Counted from the stretch's first letter, positions 1 through 9,805 are shown. The stretch: 64,000 bases of DNA from Rhodocyclaceae bacterium (GCA_016702335.1 JADJEF010000018.1:496001-560000); one strand, 5' to 3'. The notes: generated by a model not told the origin, from the sequence alone. Translations and numbers: made by a program.

Positions 1-1
1 C

Positions 2-220
2 GTTGATATGATGCGGACGTTGCGAGTGCTGGAAAGCGAAGGCTGGAAGATCGACAGCGAAGACCTGTCCTTCCTGAGTCCCTATCTGGTGGGACACTTG
101 AAGCGTTTTGGCGACTACAGCCTGCGTCTGAATCGCAAGCCTGAGAGGTGGATACAGGATGACGTATTCCAGCACGCGGCGGCGGCAATGCGCGCACAAC
201 GTCGCGCTGCTGCAACCTGA
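2..220 (+). pseudogene. tnpA: Tn3-family transposase TnpA, C-terminal fragment
   Basis: The frame is open from the window edge and reads VDMMRTLRVLESEGW, then LSPYLVGHLKRFGDYSL, then the stop. This resembles the extreme C-terminus of Tn3-family DDE transposases, where a phrase like SPY(I/L)xxHIxRFGxY precedes a short tail. Only about 70 residues are visible; the catalytic DDE residues would lie upstream, outside the window, so completeness cannot be judged. It is followed by other mobile-element debris. The family call rests on remembered C-terminal motifs only. Confidence 0.65.
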
Positions 221-230
221 GACGACGGAC

Positions 231-588
231 ATGGAAATTCCGGCGCCGAACTTCCGAGTCACCATACGGTGATATCGACGCCGAAGCCCTCGCTGCGCTT
301 CGCGATACCTATGACACCGCGATGTTGCTGGAGTGGGTGAAGAGGATAGACCGCCTGTGCAATCGGCTGGCACCGGCGGACGGTCTCCGCGATGAGTTAT
401 TGCGACTACACCGCATGGCGCATACGGTCGTTAACGGTGTGGTATTGATTGAGCCTGCTGGACACACCGATGTTTGGGAGTTGGCGCAAGAACTGGCCGA
501 CGAACTCGACGAATTGGCCGCCACTTTTTCCGAGGCGGCCCAACAGGTACGACCCTTGGTGGCCTTGCGACCCGAGCAAGGGGAATAA
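231..588 (+). pseudogene. Small unrecognised protein downstream of tnpA, frame disrupted near its start
   Basis: An open frame from about 262 reads GDIDAEALAALRDTYDTAM and then a leucine- and acid-rich helical protein ending at 588. An ATG at 231 starts a 13-codon peptide (MEIPAPNFRVTIR) in another frame that would join naturally if a few bases were missing near 262. If the shift is real, only the internal ATG at 322 could be used, giving 88 residues. No catalytic motif is visible. Its place right after a Tn3 transposase suggests a transposon passenger or accessory protein. I do not recognise the family. Confidence 0.4.
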
Positions 589-1020
589 TCGCCCGTGCGC
601 ACCTAATCCCAATTGAAGATTGATGCCGGCCGGTCATGTTTTCGGATACTCCAAACCCAAAAGTGCGGAGCGGAACTTTTTCATCCGACGGAGTCATCTG
701 AGCTACTGAGACCGCAACGCAGCGGATTCCCGCCATTCAGATATCGAACCCGACTGAGTCTTGCCGACCCAATCCGGCCATTGGCCTGTAGGTCGGCTTC
801 GGGCGGCAATCCGGCGGTAAGCTGCCCTACAGCGCGGGGTGGCCGCGAACGGCAACTTCTCTCCGTCGGCCCTCTGCCGCTATTGACCTATCCGGTGCGA
901 TCTTTGTGCAGCCGACCTATTGCAAACGGGTCTTTGGGCCGAGCAACCATAACCATTTCGGGCAATTGACGATTTCCCCATCCCCATATAATCGGTCGGC
1001 TGCACACAACTTAACCGGAG
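589..1020. other. Gene-free stretch between transposon remnant and autotransporter
   Basis: No open frame here has a convincing start, composition or family motif. The one structured element is an inverted repeat at 786-832. The last 60 bases form the leader of the autotransporter remnant, with a purine-rich CCGGAG before the ATG at 1027. Confidence 0.5.
786..832. repeat. REP-like imperfect hairpin
   Basis: CTGTAGGTCGGCTT is matched by AAGCTGCCCTACAG, a 14-bp inverted repeat with two mismatches around a GC-rich loop. The arms resemble the REP-type phrase GTAGGTCGGCTTC found between genes in many proteobacteria. It is not followed by a T-tract, so a role as intrinsic terminator is not supported. 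Only one copy was noticed in this window. Confidence 0.45.
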
Positions 1021-1026
1021 AAGTCA

Positions 1027-2611
1027 ATGCGCAAAAAACCCTAAGCCTACTCGCCGTGGCGGTTACCGCTTCCTCTGCAGCGTGGGGGCAGGTGGTCAAC
1101 TTCACTTTCCAGGTGATGCGTCTTCAACATTTACCAACGGCTTCGTACTCACCGGCACGATGACAGCGGATTTTGGTACTGACTCAATCACAAGTGCGAG
1201 CCTGTCTCTCAAATGGGGGCTCCCTTTAACTTCGGCCTCGGAGGCCTACAGTATTTTTCACCGTTTTCGAATACGATCTGCGGGACCGTCAGAAACTTTT
1301 GGGAAGCCGCCTTTACTACTGGTGGGGGCACTGTATTCTTGGACGTCGAACCCGGGAATCCTGGCCTGATTCCAGGTACCACGGGAGTTCGCTCAAGCTT
1401 TTTAGGGGCCAATCTTAACTACGATTGCAACGCCTTTAATGCAGCTTCTACCTCCAGCGTCTGCCGGCTTCTCGCCCAACTCGACCACACGATCTTCCGG
1501 CGCCGCCACTGTGCTTGATGCCGTCAGCGGCAGCGCAACGGGCAGCTTCGGCGCTGCAATTACAGCCCTCGCGGCACTGAGCCCAGCGCAACAAAGTGCT
1601 GCCCTAGAAAAACTGGTGCCATCACCCTCGCGTGCGGTCACTGTCGTCACCCGCGACACTATGACCTCGGCCATGGACCGTATCAGCGTCCGTCTCGATG
1701 GCCTGCGTGCCGCCAATAGCCAGTTTGATGCGCAGCAACTTGCCAGCACCGGAGCTGTTACCGGTTTAGCTGCTGGCGGTGCGCCGTTGAAGTATGGGGT
1801 GTGGACCAAGACCTTCGTCAATGACAACCGCCAAGGTGCCAAGGATGGCTTCGCGGGTTACTCGGGCAAAGGCTGGGGCTTGGCAGCAGGTATCGACCGC
1901 GAGTTCGCCCCTGGCTTCATTGCCGGCCTTGCCCTGACTTACACCCGCAGCAGCATTGACTATCAGGACCAACTGGCGGGCAGCGATACCGGCATTGCCA
2001 GTTACCAACTCTCGGGTTATGCCAGCAAGGAGATTGGCCAAGGCTATTTAGAAGGCTTGGTGGCCTATTCTGTCCAAGACTACGAAAGCAAGCGTAATAC
2101 AGTGGTGAGCGGCAACGCCAAGGGTGACTACTCGGGTGAGCAATGGGGTGTGCGTATAGGTGGCGGCTTGCCTTATCGCTTGGGTGCGAACACCGTGCTA
2201 GTTCCGCAGGCACGTCTGGAATGGAACCAGGTTCAGCAAAACGGCTACACCGAAAAGGACAGTGCATTGGCCCTGCATGTCAAAGGCAACACGGCGGACC
2301 GTCTGCGCAGCAGCCTGGGTGCGCAACTTAATCACGAAACGCAGTGGGGGTCGCTGCGCGCACGACCGTTCGTGCGTGCGTTCTGGAACCACGACTTCGA
2401 AAACAATGGTGTGGATAGCACGGCCAATTTTGTCGGCGGCGGCGCGGCATTCCGTACGACTGGGCAAAATCTGGACAAGGACACATATTCCGCAGGAATT
2501 GGCGTCGGTCTCTATGCCTCGAACAACTTCACCGCGACGATCTCGTACGACCACGATATGGGCTCAGGATGCGCCGACACCGCTCAGGCGATGGCCCGCT
2601 GGTTGTTCTGA
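1027..2611 (+). pseudogene. Autotransporter (type V secretion), multiply frameshifted
   Basis: The last 390 codons (1439-2611) form a continuous autotransporter beta-barrel: KYGVWTKTFVNDN opens the barrel, alternating aromatic/Gly strands follow (GWGLAAGIDREF, YLEGLVAYSVQ), and the chain ends in MARWLF with the terminal Phe recognised by the BAM machinery. Upstream, the ATG at 1027 is followed by a run of six A; one more A would give a good Sec signal peptide, MRKKTLSLLAVAVTASS. The short passenger then needs further frame changes near 1110, 1215 and 1450-1490 to read through NGFVLTGTMTADFGTDS and VRNFWEAAFTTGGG. As given the gene cannot be expressed as one protein. A passenger of about 150 residues is short for the family, so internal deletion is possible. 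Confidence 0.7.
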
Positions 2612-2693
2612 TTGTCTCGCCCTGCAATGTTGAAAGTACTTTACGACGGGAAGTTAGCAATATCCTGCGGGCAGGTGGGTGCAGGGCCCACCG

Positions 2694-2725
2694 TGTCCGC
2701 AAGTCGGCGCTGGCAGACGGCGATA
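2694..2725 (+). repeat. Dispersed repeat, copy 1 (intergenic)
   Basis: Core AAGTCGGCGCTGG preceded by TGTCCGC and followed, after three bases, by ACGGCGATA. It is 32 bp, one base shorter than the other copies. It lies in the gene-free stretch after the autotransporter remnant. Confidence 0.8.
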
Positions 2726-3132
2726 GAGCAACTGCCGATGCCCGTGGCTACTTTTGGCATCATGGGAAGATTCGCTCCGCCTATGCTGTAGTTCAGCGAG
2801 GCGGGGCCCGTGGTGCTCTGAATGTTGCATTGGCAGGCAATGAAGCTCAACATTTTCCCTCGTTGGCGCGCAGGTTCGTTTGCGTGCTGGTGCGTCCAGG
2901 GTTGGTAGCGCTCCGCAACAACCGAATGCTGGCCGGCAGCAATCCAGTCTGAACCGGCCGTACAGCACTACGAGGCGAACGTCTCTTGATGGCCGAGACT
3001 TGCCGGAGTACCCGGAAAAACTGAGCGTCGGCTGATTGCGGAGTTCCCGCCGTTCGACGACCATTCGCACGGCCAAGATGCGTCCGCAGTCGCTGCCATC
3101 AGCGGGAACTACGACAAAGCCCGTTTCGATTA

Positions 3133-3161
3133 TTGCGTATTTCGTTTATTTCACATATATT
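3133..3161 (+). promoter_or_regulatory. Possible sigma-70 promoter of the antitoxin/toxin remnant
   Basis: TTGCGT (3133-3138) and TATATT (3156-3161) are 17 bp apart in a local AT-rich patch, about 36 bp before the antitoxin ATG at 3198, which has GGAG at a proper distance. The -35 box matches consensus at only three positions. Confidence 0.35.
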
Positions 3162-3197
3162 GAACGCTGTGCTGATGCCTGACGCCCGGAGTTCGCT

Positions 3198-3661
3198 ATG
3201 ACCACTGCTACCCCCATCCAAAACGACGCTCCCTGTTGCGCGCGAAGTCCAAGCGGCATGCAGGGCCAGCGTGCGCTCGCCGCCTTTTGGCTACCCGGTA
3301 CGAGACGCAGCGCATCCAGATTTTCGATGAAAGAATCAAGCCCACCAAGTGGAATTGCCCACCTCGGCGTTACGCCTGCTCGTCGATATTCTGGCCGGAA
3401 CTAGCTGGCGGCAATGCCGTCAGGTGGTGCCCATCCACGCCGAACTCACCACGCAGGAAGCGGCCGATTTGCTCAATGTCCCGCCCGCATCTCCCGGTGA
3501 AATTGCTGGAGGACGGGGCCTTGCCGTACCACCGCACGGGCAAGCACCGTCGGGTGCGCTTCGCCGATTTGATGCAGTTCAAGACCCAGCGCGATCAGGA
3601 TAGCGAACTGGCTATGTCCGAATTGGCCGCCCAAGCGCAGGAACTGGGCATGGGCTACTGA
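3198..3661 (+). pseudogene. Excisionase-like (HTH) antitoxin of a PIN toxin pair, frameshifted
   Basis: Pieces in different frames assemble into a familiar antitoxin: MTTATPIQND at the start, then ELPTSALRLLVDIL and PIHAELTTQEAADLLNV (the helix-turn-helix of the excisionase type), then, after a frame change near 3478, HLPVKLLEDGALPYHRTGKH and the C-terminal AAQAQELGMGY. These are hallmarks of a two-gene module in which this DNA-binding antitoxin precedes a PIN-domain toxin. At least two frame changes (about 3235-3350 and about 3478) prevent a full product. The start at 3198 has GGAG seven bases upstream. Confidence 0.7.
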
Positions 3662-4230
3662 ACGAGGCATTCGCCGTTCACCGTCATCTACGACGCCTGC
3701 GTTCTGTACCCGCACCGCTGCGTGATTTCTTGATGTGGTTGGCCTTTGTCCGGACGATTTCGCGCCCGCTGGAGTGCGCAATTCATGAAGAATGGAAACG
3801 CAATCTGCTCAAGAACCGCAGCGACATCACCCCCGAGCAACTAGATCGCACGTCAGCCTTGATGGATCGTGCCATTCCCGATGCCTTGGTCACCGGCCAT
3901 GACGTTCTCGTACCGGCCTGAACCTGCCTGATGCCGATGATCGGCATGTACTTTCCGCAGCCATCCGTTGCAACGCCAGCGTCATCGTCACCTTCAATGA
4001 GCGCGATTTCCGGAATCAGCGCTGTCACCCTTCGGCATTGAAGCCCAACACCGATGAGTTTGTCGAAACCTCTTCCGACCTCGATCCCGCCGCCGTTGTT
4101 GCCGCTGCCAGCGCCAGCGTGCAACCCAAGAATCCGGCCATGGATACCGAGGCATACCTTAACGTACTGCGGGCGGCAGGGTCGGTACAAAACCGCCAAG
4201 GCGCTGGTCACTTATCAGGCCATCTTGTAG
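3662..4230 (+). pseudogene. PIN-domain toxin, frameshifted partner of the upstream antitoxin
   Basis: Reading across frames gives SPFTVIYDACVLYP (PIN strand with the first acidic residue), PLRDFLMWLALSGRF, IHEEWKRNLLKNRSDITPEQL, RHVLSAAIRCNASVIVTFNE (central PIN motif with the second acidic cluster), then DEFVETSSDLDPAAV, and a last piece VQTAKALVTYQAIL ending at 4230. This matches the roughly 190-residue PIN nuclease toxins paired with excisionase-like antitoxins. At least four frame changes are needed (near 3710, 3745, 3920 and 4015-4190). No intact ATG was found at the expected junction with the antitoxin stop. The pair is therefore inactive as given. Confidence 0.65.
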
Positions 4231-5449
4231 ATGAGGCAGAGTCGATTTATTGCCGGTCGTCACCATTTGATCTTTGTGTTTGGTTTCGGTCTCGCGGTGC
4301 CGCGCGTCGTCCGACGAATGCAAATAATTGCTCGTTGTACTGATTGACTCATGCCCCAGATTATCGGACATGGCGTAGATCGACCGCACCGTTGGCCATA
4401 TGCGAACCGGCTGTATGTTCAAGCCAATGGGCAGAAGCCAATTCGACCCAGTCGGCCATGGGATGAAATTCTGGACCTCGCTGACGGAGTCGGCTGGCAG
4501 TGTGCTCAAACACCGGTTTGATCATGGCATGGATCGCGCCACGCGTCATCGAGCGCTGCTGGCTGCAATGGGAAGCAGTAGTGGAAGTGCTCCCCCCGGC
4601 AGGGAAGCGCGGGAAGTGTCTTTCGCGACGGTAACGGGCCAGTTCCACCATCAGTTCATTGGTCGCCGGCACGATTCGGGTCTTGTCGCCCTTGCCGGTG
4701 ACCTCCAGCCACCAGCGCTCCTGTCGGTCCTTGTCCCGACGGCAGAAGAAATCGCCCATCGTGTTGTCGATGACTTCGGAAATTCGCAATCCACACAGGT
4801 ACAACAGGGAAAATAGCCAGCGCATGCGAAAGAAATAGTCGCGCTCACGGTCGGTTTCCTTCGGCATCATGTCGATGGTGAGTTTTACCTCCGACCATAC
4901 GTCATCGTCCAGGTAGCGGGTGATGCGAGGTTTTGTCTTGCGTGTGCGCTGACGCGATAGCGATACGGGATTGCCGGCCAGGTAACCTGCGTTCTCAACC
5001 AGGAAAACAGTGCGTTCAGGACGATGATGGCCTGACGCTGGCTGAGGCCGCCAACGGTCCGGCAAACGGCCGCCAGTCTGGATGGGAGCGGGCGACTTTT
5101 CTGCCTCGCGGCATGATCCATCGGCCGGCTGGCTGTGGATTCGCAAGAAAGCGCTGATAAACCAGCAAGTCTTCGTGGGTCAGTGAAGAAATGGGCTTTT
5201 GCATCGCTACCGTCGACCACAACACCAGGCGTTCGCTTCCTTGCGGTAGTTATCAAACGTAGTTTTTGTGTCAATGAATCGGGCGAGCCAGGCTTTGATC
5301 GCCTCGACATCGGTTGTGGCGGCAATCTGGGGTCGATTGCCCGTGGCGCGATTGGAGCCGTTCCTGCCATCAACATCCGTGGAAACCGGCAAATTCTCGA
5401 CGGACTCGATAGCCAGAAATGGCGACAAAAGCGGGGTTTCTGGAGTCAT
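4159..5449 (-). pseudogene. Tyrosine recombinase (phage-integrase/XerC-like), frameshifted
   Basis: From the ATG at 5449 the protein reads an N-terminal SAM-like core-binding region (DVEAIKAWLARFIDTKTTFD, LTHEDLLVYQRFLANP) in one frame, continues in others (QRQAIIVLNALFSWL), then shows a catalytic domain: YLCGLRISEV with the first Arg, VTGKGDKTRIVP with the catalytic Lys, and, after another shift, NLGHESISTTSNYLHSS with the nucleophilic Tyr. In the box II motif the expected HxxR reads HWLE, so the second catalytic Arg is missing. At least three frame changes are needed. The exact 3' end is uncertain and overlaps the toxin remnant on the other strand. It diverges from kfrA across a 141-bp AT-rich spacer. 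Confidence 0.7.
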
Positions 5450-5590
5450 CGTGATTGGCGTGATTTTAAATTTGACTCACGAGAATAATAGTGCACATTA
5501 TAATACTAATGTCATAAATCAATAGCAAAAACCAATAAACACTACATACTACGTAATATTACTTTATGCATTGATCCTCCAAAAATCACG
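5450..5590. promoter_or_regulatory. AT-rich divergent control region of integrase and kfrA
   Basis: This spacer is much richer in A/T than anything nearby. It contains a TATAAT at 5499-5504 and a perfect 10-bp palindrome GTAATATTAC at 5553-5562, about 28 bp before the kfrA ATG. KfrA proteins are known to bind inverted repeats overlapping their own promoter, so this palindrome is a candidate operator (inference). A TTGACT at 5472-5477 lies 21 bp from the TATAAT, longer than the usual spacer. Confidence 0.4.
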
Positions 5591-6628
5591 ATGGATGCCA
5601 CTGAAAAACAACTGATCACCGACATTGAGCGGCTGCGTGAGGAATTTACGCAGACTCAGGATCTGTACCGCGAGGTTTGCGCGCTACTGTTCTTTCGCTA
5701 TGGACTCACGCCAACAGCCAACAAGCTCTATCAACTGGTGCGCAAGGGCAGCATGACCGCGCCAGCGGATGCACTTAATAAATTCTGGGAAGACCTACGC
5801 GAAAAGAGCCGCGTGCGAATCGAGCACCCGGACCTACCGGAAGCCTTGAAAACAGCGGCCGGTGATTTGGCCGCCACGCTGTGGACCAGTGCGCAAAGCT
5901 TGGCTCAGGAAAGCCTTACGGCATACCGCGGCGAGGCGCAGGCGTCGGTGGTCGAAGCCAAAGCGAAACTGGAGGCTGCAAAAGGTGCGCAGGAGGTCGC
6001 CCAGCGTCAACTGGAAAACTCCGAAGAGGCGCACCAAGTGGCCCAACGACGCATCAGTGCATTGGAGCAGAGTGCGGCGGCGATGGCTGCCACCAACGCC
6101 GCCCTTGAATCACAATTGCAGCAGGCCAGGGAGGAAAATACCGCTCAGCAGCGGCAGCTCGCCGAAGCACGCCAAGAATTCACGGCGGAACTGGATAAGC
6201 TGCGTGCGATGACCCAGCTAGCAGAAGAACGCTTTATAGAGTCCGAAAAACGGGCATTGCTGGAGATTGATCGAGAGAGGTCGGCTGCTGCGAACCTGCA
6301 AAAGAATTAGTGGCTGCCCATGCCACGGTCGCTCAGGTAACCGAGCGATATCGTAAGGAAACGACTTCCGTTCAGGTGCAGCTGGGTGATCTACGGCAGC
6401 AACTTGGTGTCCTGGAGGGAATCTGCAGGCCGTTACCGCTAGCAGAGATATCGCCAGCAACGACCTAAAGGCTGCCCAGGTATCGTTGGCCGATATGACG
6501 ACCCAATTGATGCTGACTCGCAATGAAGCGGAAACCTGGAGGAGACAGGCCGAGGCGAATCAAAGTACCGTAGCGGACCCGCACCATGCAAAGCCTGATC
6601 GTAAGCCGAGAAAGTCGAAAGTAAGTTG
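5591..6628 (+). pseudogene. kfrA: KfrA-like DNA-binding coiled-coil protein, two frameshifts
   Basis: The first 100 residues are a KfrA_N-type DNA-binding domain (TQTQDLYREVCALLFFRYGL, TPTANKLYQLVRKGSM, ALNKFWEDLREKSRVRIEHP). A long Ala/Glu/Gln coiled coil follows. The given frame stops at 6310 after AANLQKN, but the heptad-like sequence continues at once in the next frame (ELVAAHATVAQVTERYRKE) and, after a second shift near 6420, in another (GNLQAVTASRDIASNDLKAA) to a basic tail ending at 6628. The full protein would be about 345 residues, usual for plasmid and integrative-element KfrA proteins, which bind DNA and help element maintenance. The 239-residue product that remains keeps the DNA-binding domain and most of the coiled coil, so partial function is possible. 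Confidence 0.75.
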
Positions 6629-6664
6629 AAAAGAAACAGGGCTGAATGAGGCGAATTTGCGATT

Positions 6665-7593
6665 GTGCGGAAACCGCATGGAATGGACTTTGTTGGAATT
6701 CGTGCCACGTTAAATCAACAACTTAGTGGCTTCAATGTGGAAAATTCGGCTTCATCCCGGTCATACCCCAACTATCTTGAGCCTGCGCGACGCTTCCTTG
6801 CGGAGTGCGTTGCCGGCGGAGAATTGCGGCTTGGTGATGTGCGTGCCGCCGATGTGGTGCGCTTTGTACAGCGAGAAGCCGCTCGGCTTCATCATTCCAC
6901 GCGTGCCAAGCTCATGACCACGGCGCTACGCTCGTTCCTGCAATTCGCACGCTACCGCGACCTCATCCGCATTGATCTGCGGTCCAGTGTGCCGACGGTC
7001 GCGAACTGGTCGATGGCATCGCTGCCCAGAGGATTGTCGGCAGACGATGTCCAGCGTCTGCTGGCTCACTGCGTGCGGACACGGCGGTCGGCCGCCGCAA
7101 CTGGGCAATATTGCTGTTGCTCGCCCGCTTGGGCTTGCGTGCCGGTGAAGTGGTTGCCTTGACACTGGATGACCTTGATTGGGAACGCGGGGACCTGTGC
7201 ATCCGCGCCAACGGAGGGCATGCCGACCGGCTGCCGATGCCTCAGGATGTCGGCGCAGCGCTGGCCGACTATCTGCGTGTTTCGCGTCCCGTGTGTGACT
7301 GCCGGCAGGTGTTCGTCCGCCTGAGAGCGCCTCAGCGCGGATTTGCCAATTCCGTGGCCATTTGCAGCATTGTTCATCGCGCACTGAAACGGGCCGGGCT
7401 CGACCCGGCCCACAAAGGCGCGCATCTGCTGCGCCAGCCCGTGGCGACTCAGTTGCTGCGACAAGGCGCCTCGCTCGCCGAGATCGGTGAATTACTGCGC
7501 CACCGTAACCCACAGACCACCATGATCTATGCCAAGGTTGATCTGGATATGTTGCGTCCTTTGGCCCTGCCGTGGCCGGGTGGTGTGCAATGA
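6665..7593 (+). pseudogene. Tyrosine recombinase 1 of a RIT trio, one frameshift
   Basis: The N-terminal part (YPNYLEPARRFLAECVAGGE, TALRSFLQFARYRDLI) is a core-binding domain. The frame breaks near 7085-7100, and the catalytic domain continues in the next frame: ARLGLRAGEVVAL with the first Arg, HLLRQPVATQLLRQG with the HxxR, and LLRHRNPQTTMIYAKVDL with the nucleophilic Tyr. The start may be the GTG at 6665 or the ATG at 6683. Its TGA overlaps the ATG of the next recombinase (ATGA at 7590-7593), the translational coupling typical of RIT elements, which carry three different tyrosine recombinases in a row. Confidence 0.7.
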
Positions 7594-8518
7594 ACCCGAT
7601 CCAGCAATCAATCCAGGACTATCTGGCCTTGCGGCGCGATCTGGGCTTCAAGCTCCGGGACGCCGGTATGTGCTGGCGAAGTTTGCCGCGTTCATGGAAA
7701 CCCGTGGCGCTACCCGCATCACTACGGCGCTCGCCCTGGAATGGGCACAACAGGGCCCATCGACTCAGCCTTCGACGTGGGCACAACGTCTGGGCTATGT
7801 CCGCGGCTTTGCCCGCTACCACGTCGCGAGCGATCCAGAAACCGAGATTCCTCCGCCGGGCCTGCTGCCGTTTCGTCCGCAGCGCGCGACCCTACCTTTA
7901 TTCGGAGGCGGAAATCGAGAGTCTGTTGCATTGCGCCCATGCCATGCCGCCGCTCGATGGCTTGCGCCCAGGACCTATTACTGCCTGCTCGGATTGCTCA
8001 GCGTCACCGGGCTGAGGATTGGTGAGGCCATTCGCCTTCAGCTTGCGGATGTCAATCTGCAGGAGGGCGTGCTGACGATTCGCGGTACCAAGTTCGGCAA
8101 ATCCCGCCTGGTGCCGATCCATCGGTCGACCAAGCGGTGCTCGCCCAGTACCAAGCGTGCCGGCAGCGTTGCGTTGCTAGTCACGACGCCTGCCCGTTCT
8201 TCTTCATTACCCGTCTTGGTAATCACCTGGATATCGGGAAATCCATCGAACCTTCTACAAACTCTCACGCCAGGTCGGTCTGCGAGCGGTCGGCGCCCGT
8301 CACGGTCCTCGTCTGCATGACTTTCGTCATCGCTTCGCGGTTCAAACACTACTGCGCTGGTATCAAGCCGGCGAGGATGCCGAGCGCCGCTTGCCGGTGC
8401 TGTCAACATTCTCGGGCATGTCCATGTCGCCGACACCTACTGGTACCTCAGTGCTTACCCGGAACTGATGGCACAGGCGGTGGCGCGTCTGGAACAGCGC
8501 TGGGAGCCGCGGCCATGA
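7590..8518 (+). pseudogene. Tyrosine recombinase 2 of a RIT trio, several frameshifts
   Basis: Fragments in at least three frames join into one recombinase: MNPIQQSIQDYLALRRDLGF, then VLAKFAAFMETRGATRIT and TWAQRLGYVRGFARYHVAS, then RPYLYSEAEIESLLHCAHAM, then YCLLGLLSVTGLRIGEAIRL with the first catalytic Arg and FGKSRLVPIHRST with the Lys, then an out-of-frame C-terminus with LHDFRHRFAVQTLL (HxxR) and VADTYWYLSAYPEL (Tyr). Upstream and downstream overlaps are both ATGA (7590 and 8515), which supports one original operon. No complete product is possible as given. Confidence 0.65.
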
Positions 8519-9511
8519 GCACCACGGTGAGTTTCCCGGCCTTGCTGGAGCGCTTCTTCACCCACCGACTGATACAGCAACGCCGAGCCAGTCCGCATAC
8601 GATCGCTTCCTATCGGGACAGCTTTCGCCTGTTGTTGCTGTTCGCGCAGGCAAAGCTCGGCAAGGCTCCCAGTCAATTGGCCTTCGAGCAGATTGACGCG
8701 CCGTTGATTGCGGCGTTCCTGAAGGAGATGGAGAGTGGGCGCGGCATCACCGCGCGCAGCCGCAATCTGCGTTTGACCGCCGTCCGTTCCTTCTTTCGTT
8801 ATGCCGCCTTTGAGGCACCCACCCACGCGGAGCAAATCCAACGGGTGCTGGCCATCCCTAATCAGCGATTTACTCGCACTCAGGTCGGCTTCCTGATCCG
8901 CCCGGAAGTGGAGGCGTTGCTGGCGGCGCCCAATCCAGGCACCTGGTCCGGACGCCGTGATCACGCCCTGCTCCTAGTGGCTGTCCAATGCGGATTGCGC
9001 CTGTCCGAATTGACCGGCGTCTGCCGTGGTGCGGTGACTCTGGGAACCGGAGCCAACGTCCAGGTGCTTGGGAAGGGGCGCAAGGAACGCACGACGCCGC
9101 TGACCAAGCAGACCGTCGCTGTGCTTAGGGATTGGTTACGCGAGATTCCCGATAGGCCTGATGCGACCGTATTTCCGCGCCTGAGGAACTCGCTTAGTGC
9201 GGACGGCGTGCAGTACTTTGCTGGCCAAACACGTCGCGGTGGCGGCCAAGTCGTGCGCCTCTTTGCAACAGCGCTGCGTCACGCCCCATATGCTTCGGCA
9301 TACCACCGCCATGGAATTGCTGCAGGCAGGGGTGGATCGCGCCGTGATCGCGTTGTGGCTTGGGCACGAATCGGTGGAGACGACGCAGATCTATCTCGAC
9401 GCGAACATGGCCATGAAAGAGCAAGCCTTGGCCAAGACCACTCCGCCCGAGGGACAGCCCGGTCGATTTCGGCCCGATGACTCACTGATGGCGTTCCTCA
9501 AGGAACTCTAG
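8515..9511 (+). pseudogene. Tyrosine recombinase 3 of a RIT trio, one frameshift
   Basis: From the ATG at 8515 the frame encodes RLIQQRRASPHTIASYRDSF and RSRNLRLTAVRSFFRYAAFE (core-binding) and the start of the catalytic domain (AVQCGLRLSELTGV with Arg, VLGKGRKERTTPL with Lys). A shift near 9215-9222 moves to the frame carrying HMLRHTTAMELLQAG (HxxR) and HESVETTQIYLDANM (Tyr), ending at 9511. The reconstructed protein is about 331 residues, usual for the third recombinase of these elements. A set of palindromic repeats follows directly. Confidence 0.75.
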
Positions 9512-9520
9512 CGCGAAATC

Positions 9521-9634
9521 CTATGCCGAGTAACTGGGACCAATCGTTAGGCCCTCCATGGACTCATGCCAATTACTCGGCATAGTCCGGTACTCGGCAT
9601 AGTGACGCCTATGCCGAGCTCGGCATAGGCGTCA
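9521..9634. repeat. Palindrome array at the right end of the recombinase trio
   Basis: Five copies of CTATGCCGAG or its complement occur in 108 bases (9521, 9576, 9593, 9609, 9619). The first two belong to 17-bp arms (9521-9537 and 9569-9585) with one mismatch. The last two form a perfect 32-bp palindrome: TGACGCCTATGCCGAG followed immediately by its reverse complement (9603-9634). Placement just after the third recombinase and just before a truncated integron integrase suggests an element end or recombination site (inference). No matching copy is seen upstream of the first recombinase. Confidence 0.75.
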
Positions 9635-9635
9635 T

Positions 9636-9788
9636 TGTTTTGCCACCCATCTGCTCGAAGGCGGCTACGACATCCGCACCGTACAAGAGTTGCTGGGTCA
9701 CAGCGATGTTTCGACCACCATGATCTACACCCACGTGCTCAACAAGGGTGGGCGGGGCGTGGTCAGCCCGCTCGACGGAATGCGCTGA
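9636..9788 (+). pseudogene. intI: Integron integrase IntI, C-terminal remnant
   Basis: The sequence right after the palindrome reads FATHLLEGGYDIRTVQELLG, then HSDVSTTMIYTHVLNKGG, ending SPLDGMR. This is the C-terminal signature of integron integrases, with the nucleophilic Tyr in MIYTH; the HxxR box and everything upstream are missing. The break coincides with the 9603-9634 palindrome, so the gene seems to have been cut by insertion of the adjacent element (inference). No start codon or attI/attC site was recognised. Confidence 0.75.
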
Positions 9789-9805
9789 CCGGGCGTTTGT
9801 CCGAC

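Larger units (their letters stand above)
2612..3197. other. Gene-free stretch holding one 33-bp-family repeat
   Basis: I see no supportable gene. Open frames on both strands (for example minus 2654-3076) have unusual Cys/Arg-rich composition and no family motif. The stretch contains one copy of the dispersed repeat (2694-2725) and ends with a possible promoter for the toxin-antitoxin remnant. Confidence 0.5.

Noticed and set aside
2654..3076. 140-codon minus-strand frame in the gene-free stretch
   Set aside because: It is Cys/Arg/His-rich without motif, has no ribosome site, and runs through a dispersed repeat.
9521..9634. CRISPR-like short repeats
   Set aside because: Units are palindromic, irregularly spaced and few; no regular spacers or cas genes are present.
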